Shown here piece by piece: positions 46,797 to 55,409 of a stretch of DNA of 64,000 nt. The stretch comes from CAZYYO01 sp964650965. Lineage in GTDB: Bacteria > Bacillota > Clostridia > Lachnospirales > Lachnospiraceae. The position numbers were made by a program, and so were the translations under genes. The notes beneath the pieces are model-generated. The model did not search any database and was not told the DNA's origin. It saw nothing but the letters and a program-made list of their open reading frames with translations. Location: positions 1 through 64,000 of the forward strand of contig CAZYYO010000005.1 in assembly GCA_964650965.1 (NCBI GenBank), given 5' to 3'. Position 1 is the stretch's first letter, and each line of letters starts with the position of its first letter.

Positions 46797-47780
46797 ATGG
46801 AAATCAATGAAAAAACCAAGTTCAGTCAGGTATTGACGGGAAAAAATTTAAAAGAGGTTCGAAACTATGTAATGTATCTAAACCTTCCAATAGGACAGGG
46901 AGCACCGGCTGGACAATCACCAGAAGGCTTTCACAAGCATAGTCCAACATGGGGCGTAGAAGGAATGACCTATGGCTTGAAAAGGCTGGGAGAACTGGCA
47001 GATACACAGGTAGTTCACCATATCTATAGAAAAGAAGAGTGCAAGGATGACAAGCAGAAGAAAAATGTGGTACTTATGCATTTCCCGGCAAAAGAAGCGG
47101 GACCATTTATGGTAATTATTCCTGGTGGAGGCTATACCTGTGTGTGCGCAGCAGCAGAGGGCTTCTCCACCGCAGCCAGACTGAATGCCCTGGGCATTAA
47201 CTGCTTTCTTCTTAATTATCGGATTGGCGGCGACGGATTGTTTCCAAAACCTATGGATGATTTAGCTGCAGCCATTACCTACATAAGAAATCACTCCCAG
47301 GAATTGTGTGTGGATAAGGAACGCTACGGCGTATGTGGCTTCTCTGCCGGGGGTAATCTGTGCTGTAATTGGGGGACTGAAAATCATGGCTATCTGGCAT
47401 ACAATCTGCCCAAACCAGAGGTGATGTTCCCTGTTTATCCGGTGGTAGGAGGAGAGGAACTGATTGGACCGGAGGAGAAGGATATTATACATAACACCAT
47501 TTTAGGTAAGGGCTTCTCTCGAGAGAAATATGATGAGTATGATGACTTTCTACATATGGACAGCTTTCCACCCTGTTATATTGTAGCCTGCAAGGATGAC
47601 GATACGGTACCTCCAACCCAGTCCATTCGCCTTAGTGAAGAACTGAGTAAGAGAAACATCCCCAATGTTCTGGAAATGGGAGAGCACGGTGGACATGGAT
47701 TTGGAGATGGCAGTGCCACTGATGTAGCAGGTTGGACCAGCCGGGCGGTGGAATTCTGGAAGAAGAACACAGCAAAATAG
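46797..47780 (+). CDS. Alpha/beta hydrolase, carbohydrate-esterase-like
   Basis: About 327 residues from ATG 46797 behind AGGGGGA. It has the oxyanion motif IIPGGGYTCVC, nucleophile Ser in CGFSAGGNL, Asp in CKDDDTVP and His in GGHGFGDG: the full triad of BD-FAE/acetyl-xylan-esterase-like hydrolases. There is no signal peptide, so it acts inside the cell, perhaps on acetylated or acylated oligosaccharides taken up from plant or host glycans. A related enzyme is encoded at 62606-63652. Confidence 0.88.
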   Translation: MEINEKTKFSQVLTGKNLKEVRNYVMYLNLPIGQGAPAGQSPEGFHKHSPTWGVEGMTYGLKRLGELADTQVVHHIYRKEECKDDKQKKNVVLMHFPAKEAGPFMVIIPGGGYTCVCAAAEGFSTAARLNALGINCFLLNYRIGGDGLFPKPMDDLAAAITYIRNHSQELCVDKERYGVCGFSAGGNLCCNWGTENHGYLAYNLPKPEVMFPVYPVVGGEELIGPEEKDIIHNTILGKGFSREKYDEYDDFLHMDSFPPCYIVACKDDDTVPPTQSIRLSEELSKRNIPNVLEMGEHGGHGFGDGSATDVAGWTSRAVEFWKKNTAK

Positions 47781-47782
47781 GC

Positions 47783-47811
47783 TTGTATTTTCCAGGACAT
47801 GTGTGTATAAT
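47783..47811 (+). promoter_or_regulatory. Promoter of the serS T-box leader
   Basis: TTGTAT (47783-47788) and TATAAT (47806-47811) are 17 bases apart, directly upstream of the T-box RNA. Confidence 0.75.
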
Positions 47812-47819
47812 AACTAGGT

Positions 47820-48101
47820 ATTACAGACGTTGACGAAAGCTACGATGAAAGCCTCGTTACAGAGAACCGATGGTTGGTGCGAATCGGTACGAGACCAAAT
47901 CCTTCCACTTTCTGAGTCAGGGCGAAAGTCCAGGGAAGTCTCCCTTATCAGACAAGCAAGAGGTCGCTGATCACTGTGCCGCACACATCTTATGTGCTGG
48001 ACATAACTTCATCGACAATTTGGGTGGCAACGCGGAAGTATATCCTTTCGTCCCAAATATCGCCAGATTACTGACGATGTTTAGGACGGAAGGATTTTTT
48101 A
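47820..48101 (+). ncRNA. T-box riboswitch, serine-responsive
   Basis: A ~280-base leader of serS. Stem I carries AGAGAACCGATGGTTGGTGCGAATCGG (47856-47883; distal T-loop region). The antiterminator T-box TGGGTGGCAACGCGG is at 48021-48035. The competing terminator stem is ATCCTTTCGTCC (48042-48053) with GGACGGAAGGAT (48084-48095), followed by six T residues. TCC triplets near 47900 sit where a Ser specifier codon is expected. Uncharged tRNA-Ser should bind and let transcription reach serS. Confidence 0.93.
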
Positions 48102-48187
48102 ATACCAGATAATAGCATCATTTGGTCACTGCCGTATATGACATACATTCATACAAAAACAATATCATAAGTTCACAGGAGGAAAAC

Positions 48188-49474
48188 ATGTTAGATATCA
48201 GATTTGTAAGAGAGAATCCAGAGGTAGTAAAACAGAACATCAGAAACAAATTCCAGGAGAAAAAGCTTCCCATGGTAGATGAAGTAATTGAACTGGATGC
48301 CAAGGCACGTGCAACTCAGCAGGAAGCAGACGACCTGCGTGCTAACCGTAATAAAATTTCCAAGCAGATTGGAGCACTAATGGCTCAGGGAAAGAAGGAA
48401 GAAGCTGAGGCAGTAAAGGCAGAAGTAAGTAAGAATGCCGCACGACTTGCTGAATTAGAAGAGGCAGAGCGGGAATTACAGGAGAAGATTACCAAGATTA
48501 TGATGGTGATTCCTAATATTATTGACCCATCCGTTCCTATTGGTGCAGATGACAGCTGCAATGTGGAAATTGAGAAATATGGTGACCCGGTAGTTCCGGA
48601 ATTTGAAGTGCCATATCATACCGATATTATGGAACGCTTTGACGGAATCGATTTGGAAGCTGCAGCCAAGGTTGCAGGAAATGGTTTCTATTATCTTATG
48701 GGAGATATTGCAAGACTTCATTCTGCAGTGATTTCCTATGCAAGAGATTTCATGATTAACAGAGGCTTTACCTATTGTATTCCTCCTTATATGATTCGCT
48801 CCAACGTAGTTACTGGTGTTATGAGCTTTGATGAAATGGATGCCATGATGTATAAGATTGAAGGAGAAGACTTATACTTAATTGGAACCAGCGAACATTC
48901 CATGATTGGTAAGTTCATTGATACCTTAAATGAAGAAGAAAAGCTTCCATATACTCTTACCAGCTATTCTCCATGTTTCCGCAAAGAAAAGGGGGCTCAC
49001 GGAATAGAGGAACGTGGGGTATATCGTATTCATCAGTTTGAGAAGCAGGAAATGATTGTAGTATGCAAGCCAGAAGAGTCTAAGGAATGGTATGACAAGC
49101 TGTGGCAGAACACCGTGGATTTATTCCGCAGCCTGGATATTCCAGTAAGAACACTGGAATGTTGTTCTGGAGACCTGGCAGATCTTAAGGTGAAATCCTG
49201 TGATGTGGAAGCATGGTCACCTCGCCAGAAGAAATATTTCGAAGTGGGAAGCTGTTCTAATCTGGGAGATGCACAGGCACGACGTCTGAAAATCCGCGTA
49301 AAGGGACAGGATGGTAAATATTTTGCCCACACACTGAACAACACCGTAGTTGCACCACCTAGAATGTTAATTGCATTCTTAGAGAACAACCTGAATGCAG
49401 ATGGTTCTGTAAATGTACCTGTAGCACTTCAACCATACATGGGTGGTATGACGAAATTAGAGCCAAAGCACTAA
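48188..49474 (+). CDS. serS: Serine-tRNA ligase
   Basis: A 428-residue class II synthetase. ATG 48188 follows CAGGAGG and starts MLDIRFVRENPEVVKQNI, the usual N-terminus. A long antiparallel coiled coil (residues ~30-100) binds the tRNA-Ser long arm. Class II motifs 2 and 3 are FRKEKGAHGIEERGVYRIHQ and NTVVAPPRMLIAFLENN. It is controlled by the T-box leader just upstream. Confidence 0.97.
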   Translation: MLDIRFVRENPEVVKQNIRNKFQEKKLPMVDEVIELDAKARATQQEADDLRANRNKISKQIGALMAQGKKEEAEAVKAEVSKNAARLAELEEAERELQEKITKIMMVIPNIIDPSVPIGADDSCNVEIEKYGDPVVPEFEVPYHTDIMERFDGIDLEAAAKVAGNGFYYLMGDIARLHSAVISYARDFMINRGFTYCIPPYMIRSNVVTGVMSFDEMDAMMYKIEGEDLYLIGTSEHSMIGKFIDTLNEEEKLPYTLTSYSPCFRKEKGAHGIEERGVYRIHQFEKQEMIVVCKPEESKEWYDKLWQNTVDLFRSLDIPVRTLECCSGDLADLKVKSCDVEAWSPRQKKYFEVGSCSNLGDAQARRLKIRVKGQDGKYFAHTLNNTVVAPPRMLIAFLENNLNADGSVNVPVALQPYMGGMTKLEPKH

Positions 49475-49579
49475 GAAGCGTTTGGTTAAACACAATTAAT
49501 AGGAATCCCTATCTGGTTGGTTTATTGATAAAGACTAGATTGGGTTCTATCAGTATCAGGGAAAGAGGGGTATTAATTT

Positions 49580-49987
49580 ATGGTAATCGCAGTAACTTAT
49601 GATAAGGAAACAGGAAATGTTGGAGAACATTTTGGACATGCACAGTGGTTTAAGCTTTATGAAGTAGAGGATGATGGCCGAATTATGGATTCCGCTGTAG
49701 TTAAGCCAATTGGAATGGGGCATGATGCTATGGTAGCGTATTTGTTGGACTATTCCGTTGAACTGCTTATCTGTGGAGGCATTGGCGACAGTGCAAAAAA
49801 TGGACTGGCAGATAACCAGATTGCTGTTTGTGCAGGCGTAACAGGGAATGCAGATCAGGCAGTGGATAAGTTTATCCAGGGAGCCTTAGAGTACTCCCAG
49901 TCCGCAAATTGTAATTGTCACGAGGATGGCAAGAGCTGCTGCGGCAGTGCAGGAAGCTGCGGAACACCGGGAAGCTGCTGCCACTAA
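49580..49987 (+). CDS. NifX/NifB-like (dinitrogenase Fe-Mo cofactor family) protein with Cys-rich tail
   Basis: 135 residues. The N-terminal ~100 residues match the NifX/NafY-like fold (AVTYDKETGNVGEHFGHAQW, ICGGIGDSAKNGLADNQI), a family that binds iron-sulfur or iron-molybdenum clusters in transit. The last ~26 residues form a seven-cysteine tail (NCNCHEDGKSCCG then SCGTPGSCCH), well suited to bind metal. No nitrogenase genes are nearby, so a general cluster-carrier or metal-sensing role is more likely. Confidence 0.88.
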   Translation: MVIAVTYDKETGNVGEHFGHAQWFKLYEVEDDGRIMDSAVVKPIGMGHDAMVAYLLDYSVELLICGGIGDSAKNGLADNQIAVCAGVTGNADQAVDKFIQGALEYSQSANCNCHEDGKSCCGSAGSCGTPGSCCH

Positions 49988-50523
49988 CTTCTTGGAGCTA
50001 CACATTAATATTCATTAGAAATCCCCCAAAACACGGATATCTGCAAGTGATTTTCAACCTGCAGACATGTGCTTTGGGGGATTTTCGACGTTATTCTTCT
50101 GGCTGCTCCAGGGTGTATAAGCTTCTTGGAGCCACGCATCCGTATCCGTTATATATCCCCCAAAACACGGATATCTGCAAGTGATCTTCAACCTGCAGAC
50201 ATGTGCTTTGGGGGATTTTTGACTTTATTTTCTTGACAACTCCAGAGTGTATAAGCTTCTTGGAGCCACGCATCCGTATCCGTTACATATCCCCCAAAGA
50301 ATAGAATCCAGCAAGTAAATACCAGCACTCCCTGCAGGAGTTTGGGGGATTTTCGACTTTATTCTTCTGACCACTCCAGGGTGTATAAGCTTCTTGGAGC
50401 CACGCATCCGTATCCGTTACATATCCCCCAAAGCACAGAATCCAGCAAGCAAATACCAGCAGTTCCAGCAGGAGTTTGGGGGATTTTCGCCTTTATTTTC
50501 CTAGTAACCCCAGAGCAGGTAGG
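49988..50523. repeat. Four-copy 134-bp tandem array, each copy with a terminator-like hairpin
   Basis: CTTCTTGGAGC starts at 49988, 50122, 50256 and 50390, an exact 134-base period. Each copy contains ATCCCCCAAA...TTTGGGGGATTTT, a hairpin followed by T residues. The outer stem and flanks are conserved, while the inner loop comes in two types: copies 1 and 2 share GATATCTGCAAGTGAT...CTGCAGAC, copies 3 and 4 share AATCCAGCAAG...ATACCAGCA. A decayed fifth copy may lie at 50524-50585. Short reading frames inside are repeat by-products. Confidence 0.92.
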
Positions 50524-50598
50524 TTCCTAGAATGTCATACCGCCATACCGCCGTAATCTTCTGAACGCCCCAGGGCAGATAAGCTTAAAGATACCATC

Positions 50599-50652
50599 TT
50601 AAGAATATTTAAGAAGTAACACCCTACAAATTTAAGAATTACCCTTCATAAT
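50599..50652 (+). promoter_or_regulatory. Direct repeats and -10 upstream of the dlt-like operon
   Basis: TTAAGAA occurs at 50599-50605, 50609-50615 and 50632-50638; the first two are ten bases apart, one helical turn, the usual spacing of OmpR-type regulator sites. CATAAT (50647-50652) could be the -10. No good -35 is present, which fits an activated promoter. The operon ends with its own OmpR-type regulator gene. Confidence 0.5.
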
Positions 50653-50682
50653 GATATCCAGTATAAGGAAAGGTGAGTCATT

Positions 50683-52320
50683 ATGAGTAATCAAACCAGT
50701 ACACAGACAACAAAAGAGGAAGCGAATCTAAGACACAGATATCAAACCATTGCGGGACATGCAGTACAGAGCCATTATCCGCAGCCAAGTACCTCCATTG
50801 TGGAGCTTTTAGAGCGAAGCTGTAGGAAGTATCCAGACAAATGTCTGGTGGCAGATCAGGGGGAACAGTATTCCTACCAGGAGATACTTGCTATGTCCAA
50901 GAAGGTGGGCTGTGGGATTGCATATCATACCAGCCCCAAGCAGCCGGTCGTATTGTTAATGGACAAAAGTGCACATATGCTGGCTGCAATGTTTGGCATT
51001 GTGTATGCAGGCTGCTTTTATATTCCTGTATCACTGCAGCAGCCCTCAGAGCGAATTGAGAAAATATTAACAACCTCAGAAGCATCCCTGGTTGTGTGTA
51101 TGGAGGAAGACAGAGAGAAAATGGCTGACATTCCATTTGCTGGAGAGGTGGTGTCCTTTCAAGAGATGATGGAACAGCCGATAGAGGATGTGATGCTTCA
51201 TCGCATTCGAAAGGAATGCAGCTGTGACGACCTGTTATATGTGATGTATACCTCAGGCTCTACCGGGGTGCCTAAGGGAGTGATGGTAAGTCACCGCTCC
51301 GTGGAGAACTTTATTGCACATTTTGTACAGCTGTTTCACATTACCAGTAAGGATATTATCGGCAATCAGGCACCATTTGATTTTGATGTATCTGTAAAGG
51401 ATATTTATGGAGCCATTGCCAGCGGAGCTACCTTAAGCATTATTCCAAGAGACCTGTTTTCTATACCACCCAGGCTGGTGGATTATCTGTGCCAGCAGGA
51501 GATTACAACATTAATCTGGGCGGTGCCGGCCTTGTGTATCATTTCCTCAATGAAGGGATTTGATTATCGGATTCCCACCCATGTGAACAAGGTATTGTTT
51601 AGTGGACAGGCCATGCCGGTGGCACAGCTTAGAAAATGGCAGAAAGCATTGCCAGATGCAACCTACGTGAATCTGTATGGACCTACGGAAATTACCTGTA
51701 ACTGTACATACCACATTGTAAGAGAGAATTACCAGGATGCCCAGAAACTGCCAATTGGGGAAGCATTTCCAGGAAGGCGCATTTATCTGCTGGACGAGAA
51801 GCTGCAACTGGTAACATTGCCGGGAGCACAGGGAGAAATATGCGTGGCAGGAGAATCTCTGGGGGAAGGCTATTATCATAATCCCCAGGAGACCCAGAAT
51901 CGGTTTATCTCCATTACAGATCCTAAAAGGGGATCTGTTCGGGTATATCGAACAGGGGATTTGGCCAGCTTTGGTATAGATCGCAAGCTGTATTTTGCAG
52001 GACGGAAGGATTCCCAGATTAAGCGAATGGGACATCGTATTGAGCTGGAAGAAATAGAAAATGTATTAAATGGCATGCGGGTAGTTGAAAATAGCTGCTG
52101 TTGCTTCCATAAGGAGAAGAATGCAATCTATGCCTTTTACCAGGGCTCCGTGGAGAAGCGTGTATTAAAGCAAATGCTGAAAACAAAGCTTCCGGCTTAT
52201 ATGATGCCGAACAAGATGATTCAGATGGAACAGCTTCCTATGAACAAGAATGGCAAGCTGGATAAGACATATCTTAATGAACTCATGTATCAACGGGACA
52301 ATAGAAGAAAACAGGAGTAA
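50683..52320 (+). CDS. Amino-acid adenylating enzyme, DltA-like
   Basis: A 545-residue stand-alone adenylation enzyme expected to activate an amino acid with ATP and load it on the carrier protein encoded two genes later. Core motifs: YTSGSTGVPKG (A3), FDFDVSVKD (A4, with the Asp that binds the amino group), NLYGPTE (A5), YRTGDLA (A7), GRKDSQIKRMGHRIELEEIE (A8) and NKNGKLDK (A10, catalytic Lys). The order of genes is dlt-like. By eye, the Cys that helps DltA choose D-alanine is not clearly kept, so another substrate is possible. AAGGTGAG precedes the ATG. Confidence 0.9.
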   Translation: MSNQTSTQTTKEEANLRHRYQTIAGHAVQSHYPQPSTSIVELLERSCRKYPDKCLVADQGEQYSYQEILAMSKKVGCGIAYHTSPKQPVVLLMDKSAHMLAAMFGIVYAGCFYIPVSLQQPSERIEKILTTSEASLVVCMEEDREKMADIPFAGEVVSFQEMMEQPIEDVMLHRIRKECSCDDLLYVMYTSGSTGVPKGVMVSHRSVENFIAHFVQLFHITSKDIIGNQAPFDFDVSVKDIYGAIASGATLSIIPRDLFSIPPRLVDYLCQQEITTLIWAVPALCIISSMKGFDYRIPTHVNKVLFSGQAMPVAQLRKWQKALPDATYVNLYGPTEITCNCTYHIVRENYQDAQKLPIGEAFPGRRIYLLDEKLQLVTLPGAQGEICVAGESLGEGYYHNPQETQNRFISITDPKRGSVRVYRTGDLASFGIDRKLYFAGRKDSQIKRMGHRIELEEIENVLNGMRVVENSCCCFHKEKNAIYAFYQGSVEKRVLKQMLKTKLPAYMMPNKMIQMEQLPMNKNGKLDKTYLNELMYQRDNRRKQE

Positions 52321-52325
52321 GTGAC

Positions 52326-53525
52326 ATGATAGAAGAACAATTCATACAGGAAATGTTACAAAAGAGTACTCCCTATTATCTCTTTGACCTGGATTTGTTC
52401 CGACAGGAGATTACAGAAGTAAGGCAGACACTGGATTCTAGAATCAGTCTATGCTATGCCATGAAGGCCAATCCCTTTCTGGTGCATAAGGCAGAGCCGA
52501 TGGTGGAAGCAGTGGAGGTGTGTTCCTACGGAGAGTATCTGATTTGCAGGCAAATGAAGATTCCACCAGAGAAAATGGTAATATCCGGCGTTCTGAAAAA
52601 GCCGAAAGAACTGGAAGAAATTTTGGATATCTGCCAGGATAAGTCCGTATATACCATAGAATCTTTGCAGCAGTATGAAATCATCAGTAGATGGTGTAGC
52701 TATTCCCATCAATCAGTACGTGTGCTGCTTCGACTTACCAGCGGCAATCAGTTTGGCATGGATGAAGATACCATCCAACAGCTGATAGCACGGGAAAGTA
52801 AGAAAACAAGTGGTTTTAGACCGGTCATTTATGGCCTGCATTATTTTTCGGGAACACAGAAGCAAGAGGGGCGAACCATTAAGGAAATCCAGGCGTTAAG
52901 AAAATTTATAGAACAAGTTGAACGTACATACAACTACAGGATTTGCCATATGGAATTTGGCCCAGGTCTAAAGATAGACTATTTTCCAGATAAGAAGGTA
53001 ACGGGGAGCTCCCAAGAGATGCTTCGGACCATCTCCCATGAATTGTGTAAATTTCCAAAGCATTGTGATATTACTATTGAAATGGGAAGAGGATTTGCAG
53101 CCACCTGTGGATATTATGTTACCCAGGTGCAGGATGTAAAGGAAAGTCAGGGCAGGCACTACGCTATCGTAGATGGGGGAATACATCAGCTGCAGTATGA
53201 TGGACAGATTCGCGGAATGTATCAACCGGAAATCGTAAATCTTTCCACAGTGGCAGAAGATACAAAGGAAGTCTGGAATATATGCGGCTCCTTATGTACG
53301 GTAAATGATGTGCTGTGCCAGAACCGCCCAGGTCCGCTTCATATGGGAGACTATCTGGCATTTGCAAGAGCAGGGGCTTATGGAGTAACTGAGGGCATGG
53401 CATTATTTCTCAGTCATGAGCTTCCTGCCGTATATACCTGTGAAACAGGTGAGAAATGGACCTGTCTAAGAAAGCACCAGGAGACCTATTCCTGGAATTG
53501 CCAACAAGACATTAACTGGAACTAG
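52326..53525 (+). CDS. Fold-type-III PLP-dependent decarboxylase
   Basis: A 399-residue enzyme of the ornithine/diaminopimelate/arginine decarboxylase family. The PLP lysine is in CYAMKANP (near residue 46). GLHYFSGTQ matches the HxxxGSQ-type phosphate region, EMGRGFAATCG the glycine loop and GSLCTVNDVL the catalytic Cys/Asp site; FARAGAYG closes the barrel. It starts five bases after the adenylating enzyme gene and lies before the carrier gene, so it is part of the operon. Standard dlt operons lack it. BtrK of butirosin synthesis is a precedent: same fold, acting on a carrier-bound glutamyl group. Confidence 0.88.
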   Translation: MIEEQFIQEMLQKSTPYYLFDLDLFRQEITEVRQTLDSRISLCYAMKANPFLVHKAEPMVEAVEVCSYGEYLICRQMKIPPEKMVISGVLKKPKELEEILDICQDKSVYTIESLQQYEIISRWCSYSHQSVRVLLRLTSGNQFGMDEDTIQQLIARESKKTSGFRPVIYGLHYFSGTQKQEGRTIKEIQALRKFIEQVERTYNYRICHMEFGPGLKIDYFPDKKVTGSSQEMLRTISHELCKFPKHCDITIEMGRGFAATCGYYVTQVQDVKESQGRHYAIVDGGIHQLQYDGQIRGMYQPEIVNLSTVAEDTKEVWNICGSLCTVNDVLCQNRPGPLHMGDYLAFARAGAYGVTEGMALFLSHELPAVYTCETGEKWTCLRKHQETYSWNCQQDINWN

Positions 53526-53572
53526 AGGATTATCCTCTACCAAATAAAAAAGAAAGAGACGAGGTAATAAAA

Positions 53573-53803
53573 ATGGACGAAATACTGGAAATCTTAAATG
53601 ATATAGACGACGGAGTGGATTATAGAAATCAGGCACATCTCATAGATGACCATATTTTAGAATCACTGGCCATTATCACATTGGTATCTGAGTTAGAGGA
53701 TGCATTTGATATCGAGATTGATGCAGCAAATATGGTTCCGGAGAACTTTAACAGTGTACAGGCTATGTGGAATATGGTACAGAGACTACAAGAGGAGAAC
53801 TAG
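53573..53803 (+). CDS. Acyl/peptidyl carrier protein, DltC-like
   Basis: 76 residues, strongly acidic and helical. The phosphopantetheine site is Ser31 in HILESLAIITLV, in place of the more usual DSL/DSM. The third-helix pattern EDAFDIEIDAANMVPENF is that of DltC. It should carry the activated amino acid to the membrane transferase encoded next. The downstream GTG start lies three bases past its stop. Confidence 0.9.
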   Translation: MDEILEILNDIDDGVDYRNQAHLIDDHILESLAIITLVSELEDAFDIEIDAANMVPENFNSVQAMWNMVQRLQEEN

Positions 53804-53805
53804 AC

Positions 53806-55374
53806 GTGTCATATAATTCATCATTTTTTCTATTTCTATTTCTGCCGGCGGTTCTTATCTGTTATCAGCTGGCTCCGAAGCGGTATCGTGGCGTGGTGCT
53901 GATATTTTTCAGCTACCTGTTCTTCTGGTCCTTTAGTAACATGATGCTTGTGTATCTTATTGGTACCACCTTTCTGGTGCATCATATTACATTGTGGCTG
54001 AATGCATTGCGGTTAGAAGAGAGCCAGGCGGAGGATAAGGTACAGAAGAAAAAATGCAAAAGGGATCAAAAGCGGGTTCTTGTTGTTGGAATTGGAATTC
54101 TACTTGGTATCTTGGGTATTTTAAAATATCATAATTTCTTTATGAAAAATATAAGCCTTCTGGCAGCAGCATTTTCCCTACAGATGGATTATCATATGGT
54201 AAAATGGATGCTTCCTATTGGAATCTCCTTCTATACCTTAGAAGCCGTGGGATATATGGCAGATGCCTACTGGGGACGGATTCCCCAGGGAAGAAGCTTT
54301 CAGAAGACGGCACTGTTTTTAAGCTTCTTTCCCACCATAATGGAAGGACCAATTTGCAGATATAAGGATGTGGAAGCTACCATGTTTTCCTATGAGAATC
54401 TGGACTGGGACAACCTGACCTCAGGTGCACTTAGAATTTTGTGGGGATTATTTAAGAAAATGGTAATTGCAGACCGACTGGCCATTGCAGTAGCAACTGT
54501 CTTTGATTTCTATTTTAATTATTCCGGTTTTATAGTCCTTTTTGGTGCAGTATGTTATACCATGCAGCTGTATATGGAATTCTCCGGGGTAATGGACATT
54601 GTGATTGGCTGTGGCAGGATGTTTGGCATTGGGCTTCCGGAGAATTTTCGTCAGCCCTTCTTTGCCAGAACCGTTACAGATTTCTGGAGAAGATGGCACA
54701 TTACGCTGGGAGTATGGTTTAAGGAATATATATTCTTCCCGGTTTCCCTGTCTCATGTGGTGAAGAAATGGAACAAATATGGCAAGAAGCATTTTGGTAA
54801 ATTCATTACAGGACTGGTAACCAGCGGGATGGCACTTTTCCCGGTGTGGCTTAGCAATGGAATCTGGCATGGAGCTAAATGGAGCTATATCTTCTATGGC
54901 ATGTATTATTTTACTTTGATTATACTGGGATTATTAGTGGAGCCTCTGCGAGACAAACTGGTAACAACGCTTCATTTAAATGTAAATGCATGGTACTATC
55001 GCATTCCTCAGACCTTGAAAATGCTTGTGATTATATTTACAGGAGAATTATTCTTCCGCAGCAATGGACTGCGTACAGGAATCTATATGTTTCTGAGTAT
55101 TTTCCGTGATTTTCACATTTCTACACTATGGGATGGAACCTTGCTTACCCTGGGAATTGATGCCATGGACTATCTGGCAGCAGTGGTTGGCCTGGTCATT
55201 GTGTTCATTGTAGGCGTGCTTCGAGAGAAGCAGGTGGACATTATTGGAAATATGATGAAGCTGCGCCTTCCTGTTCGCTGGGCTATCTATTATGCCATGA
55301 TTTTTGCTGTTTTAATTTTTGGAGCTTATGGAGATGGATATCAGCCCATCGATTTAATATATGCTGGATTTTAA
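53806..55374 (+). CDS. MBOAT-family membrane acyltransferase, DltB-like
   Basis: 522 residues from GTG 53806 behind AGAGGAG, with about eleven helices. MBOAT marks: FRQPFFARTVTDFWRRWHIT, LGVWFKEYIFFP and the catalytic His in NGIWHGAKWSYIFYG. DltB-type proteins take the amino-acyl group from the carrier and pass it across the membrane to teichoic acid or another acceptor. The gene sits between carrier and SGNH genes as in dlt operons. Confidence 0.92.
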   Translation: MSYNSSFFLFLFLPAVLICYQLAPKRYRGVVLIFFSYLFFWSFSNMMLVYLIGTTFLVHHITLWLNALRLEESQAEDKVQKKKCKRDQKRVLVVGIGILLGILGILKYHNFFMKNISLLAAAFSLQMDYHMVKWMLPIGISFYTLEAVGYMADAYWGRIPQGRSFQKTALFLSFFPTIMEGPICRYKDVEATMFSYENLDWDNLTSGALRILWGLFKKMVIADRLAIAVATVFDFYFNYSGFIVLFGAVCYTMQLYMEFSGVMDIVIGCGRMFGIGLPENFRQPFFARTVTDFWRRWHITLGVWFKEYIFFPVSLSHVVKKWNKYGKKHFGKFITGLVTSGMALFPVWLSNGIWHGAKWSYIFYGMYYFTLIILGLLVEPLRDKLVTTLHLNVNAWYYRIPQTLKMLVIIFTGELFFRSNGLRTGIYMFLSIFRDFHISTLWDGTLLTLGIDAMDYLAAVVGLVIVFIVGVLREKQVDIIGNMMKLRLPVRWAIYYAMIFAVLIFGAYGDGYQPIDLIYAGF

Positions 55375-55409
55375 GGAAGAATTGGCATAACAGGAGGAAA
55401 TATAAGGAA

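Noticed and set aside
49580..49987. Part of a nitrogenase cluster
   Set aside because: No nifHDK, nifB or nifE/N neighbours; NifX-like proteins are common outside nitrogen fixation.
49988..50523. Possible CRISPR array
   Set aside because: The repeat unit is 134 bases, the copies are contiguous, internal parts are shared in pairs rather than unique, and no cas gene is near.
50091..50530. Repeated small reading frames starting MRGSKKLIH on the minus strand
   Set aside because: They come from the 134-bp tandem units, lack ribosome sites and differ only as the repeats differ.
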